DNA of 64,000 nucleotides. Origin: Haplomitrium mnioides. Taxonomy: Eukaryota; Marchantiophyta; Haplomitriopsida; Calobryales. Shown in pieces: positions 62,523-64,000 of the stretch. Below the pieces are notes generated by a model. The model was given only the letters and a program-made list of their open reading frames with translations. It ran no database searches and was not told the DNA's origin. Numbering within the stretch: position 1 is the first letter of the stretch; each line of letters begins with the position of its first letter. Position numbers and translations under genes: made by a program. The DNA is taken from NCBI GenBank assembly GCA_049999725.1, contig JBNGIS010020367.1, positions 1 to 64,000 of the forward strand, in the 5' to 3' direction.

Positions 62523-64000
62523 TGTTGCAACTTGCTGCAAGTATTTAGGATCAGATTTCTCAAATCCAGTGTCGAACCCACATAGAGTAGTGTCAATCTG
62601 ATCTGTTTTCTATGATTTATGCACATTCTAGTTGTTTTGAGACATGGACAACTGAACACACCCTAGGACCAGGCCCTTCTGACCTTGGTCACTTACCCTC
62701 ACTTCTCTCTCTCAACACCAGCAGAATCTTGCAAACCAGACACTACAAAAGCTTAGGCTTCCTGCCTCCTGCCCCTTAGCATCTACAAGTGAACACTATA
62801 GCTTTGGCTCCTGCAGGAACAACAACATTACCCTTGAGATAGATCAAAAACTTTAAGCCCCTATTAGCAATCCTAGATTTTTATAGGGCAGAACCTTTGA
62901 GAATCCGGTTGATTCTACCAGGTATACACTCAAATCCACCTCTCCAGATAAGTATAAACTCTCACTCCAGAGAAAACCATGCCTTTTGCTGTCTACCATG
63001 TCTGTACTCTATTAATTGGCTGAAATCACCACTCAAGTCCCCACTCAAGTACCTCCCTGACATGGCAGCCCTCTGTTGGAACCTATCTCTCACCCCAATC
63101 AATTTATGCACACCCTCTCTACTCCTAGTACATAGAAGATACCAATGCTTAGTATCCTTGATTCCTCACTCTCATTACTAACAAATACTACAATGACACT
63201 AAGGCTCCTCCCATCCAACATTTGCTACAGCAAGATTTTCAGATCAACTACTCTAGAAGACTGGAATATTTCAATAAAGCATTCTCTTCAAGCAGACTTT
63301 AAGATTGGGAGATGAAGAACCTTCATCTACAGATTTGCATAGGAAATCTGAGGACAGTCTTCTCTCTCTCCTAGCACTTCTTGCTAGGATTACAACTTGA
63401 AACAACCCACAGATTCCTCAATTCAGAATTCAGAATCTGAATTCTCAAGCAGAATGCACCCAAGCACCCCTCTGGCCTGCCCTTCTCTAGAGCAATCCTT
63501 TTCTCAATTCACAATTGCAGAATGTGCATTGCTTCGGTCATTACAGCCTATCTTACATCCTTGCTTCAGCAATCATACTTCCCCCTTGTGACCTTCCATT
63601 CTATCCAAGGAGCAGAGGATTCTCAAAGAAAAATTATAAACTTTATAAATGTGGCGAATGAAACTTTGCAATGAGAATTCTGTCCCAAGAGAAGAGAGAC
63701 CCCACTACTAGTCTAATGCTCTTTCTCTTTCAACTCATTCCTAACTAATCTCTATATAGGAACCTATTGTTCTACCTATAATCATCCTAGTCTAATTACT
63801 ACACTAATTCACAGCTACTAAAACACTTAGATCTCCTACATCTTACTACTAACTGTTAACTAGATATTAATCCATAGATAAATTCTAAAACTAATACTCT
63901 AACTACTATGTCAATTGATTACATCTATCTCAAATATGCAATTGTTCCCTTCACAGTCTTCATGGGGCTGGTGTTCCCTTTCTAACTGCATGTACTCTTC
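62523..64000 (-). repeat. GypJ 5' LTR, inner 1478 bp (continues beyond the window)
   Basis: In plus orientation it begins TGTTGCAACTTGC seven bases beyond the primer site. From 62779 it matches 52454 onward closely, including a shared block of 60 codons around 63397 and 53053 that is not a gene. It carries small differences, such as an extra CTTCATCTACAGATTTGCAT segment near 63320. Confidence 0.88.

Larger units (their letters stand above)
52454..64000 (-). mobile_element. GypJ: Athila/Tat-like Ty3/gypsy element, both ends incomplete
   Basis: On the minus strand: 5' LTR (64000 and beyond to 62523), Asp-type primer site, gag (62211 down), protease, RT, RNase H and integrase to about 56080, a purine tract and the 3' LTR (56056-52454). 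The 3' LTR lacks its last 256 bases, where it meets CopH. The TTGGCGCC primer site, long LTRs and lack of a chromodomain fit the Athila/Tat group. Catalytic residues of protease, RT and integrase are all present, although several stops break the frames. Confidence 0.93.

Noticed and set aside
52454-64000. The long repeat 52454-53680 against 62779-64000 as a segmental duplication or host gene pair
   Set aside because: The repeats flank gypsy gag-pol in direct orientation next to a primer site and a purine tract, so they are LTRs. The matching frames at 53053 and 63397 are chance frames in the LTR.
1-64000. CRISPR arrays, prokaryotic operons, phage or toxin genes, tRNA or rRNA genes
   Set aside because: No regular short repeats with unique spacers, no cloverleaf or rRNA sequence and no bacterial gene were recognised. 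All coding signal is from plant LTR retrotransposons.

Overview
This window is plant nuclear DNA made almost entirely of old, mutually nested LTR retrotransposons. Both plant superfamilies occur: Ty3/gypsy (order gag-protease-RT-RNase H-integrase) and Ty1/copia (gag-protease-integrase-RT-RNase H). I found no host gene, tRNA, rRNA, CRISPR array or prokaryotic gene. Every retrotransposon reading frame carries stops or frameshifts. The density of decayed, very long-LTR gypsy elements suggests a large-genome seed plant, perhaps a gymnosperm, but the sequence does not name a species. A 400-base run of N lies at 32811-33210. Element names below (GypA, CopD, and so on) are labels for this window only.

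Left third (1-22050), three gypsy elements stacked inside each other. GypA (26-11311, +) is complete, with two long LTRs and a perfect 5-bp target duplication TTTGG. It sits in the integrase gene of GypB (minus; 1-25 plus 11312-15074, a likely chromovirus with a 298-bp LTR and a Met-type primer site). GypB in turn sits in the integrase gene of GypC (minus; 15075-22050), a distant relative of GypA. The gag gene of GypC is split again by a 1.1-kb solo LTR (SoloK, about 19447-20528).

Middle (22051-46860). 22051-25686 is unassigned. From 25687 an LTR of a non-autonomous gypsy-like family (NonE) is split by the complete copia element CopD (26141-34343, minus, target duplication AAATA). It is cut off at 35763, where copia element CopF begins (35764-39839, +). 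CopF is in turn broken in its reverse transcriptase by NonG (39840-46153), a gag-only element of the NonE family with a 3.3-kb LTR and a scrambled gag. 46154-46860 is unassigned.

Right third (46861-64000). CopH (46861-52453, +) is a sister copy of CopF. It contains the small internally deleted copia element CopI (48926-51692, target duplication TATAT). CopH ends abruptly at the truncated LTR of GypJ (52454 to beyond 64000, minus), an Athila/Tat-like gypsy element with an Asp-type primer site, LTRs of about 3.9 kb and the best preserved gag-pol of the window.

How the parts relate: GypA, GypC and GypJ share a Gag with three zinc-knuckle positions. GypA, GypJ and NonG share a purine tract plus TA|TGT junction at the 3' LTR. 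NonG and GypA also share near-identical LTR ends, which suggests that the pol-less NonG/NonE family used enzymes of a GypA-like partner. The relative insertion order is partly readable: GypC before GypB before GypA; NonE before CopD and CopF; CopF before NonG; CopH before CopI.
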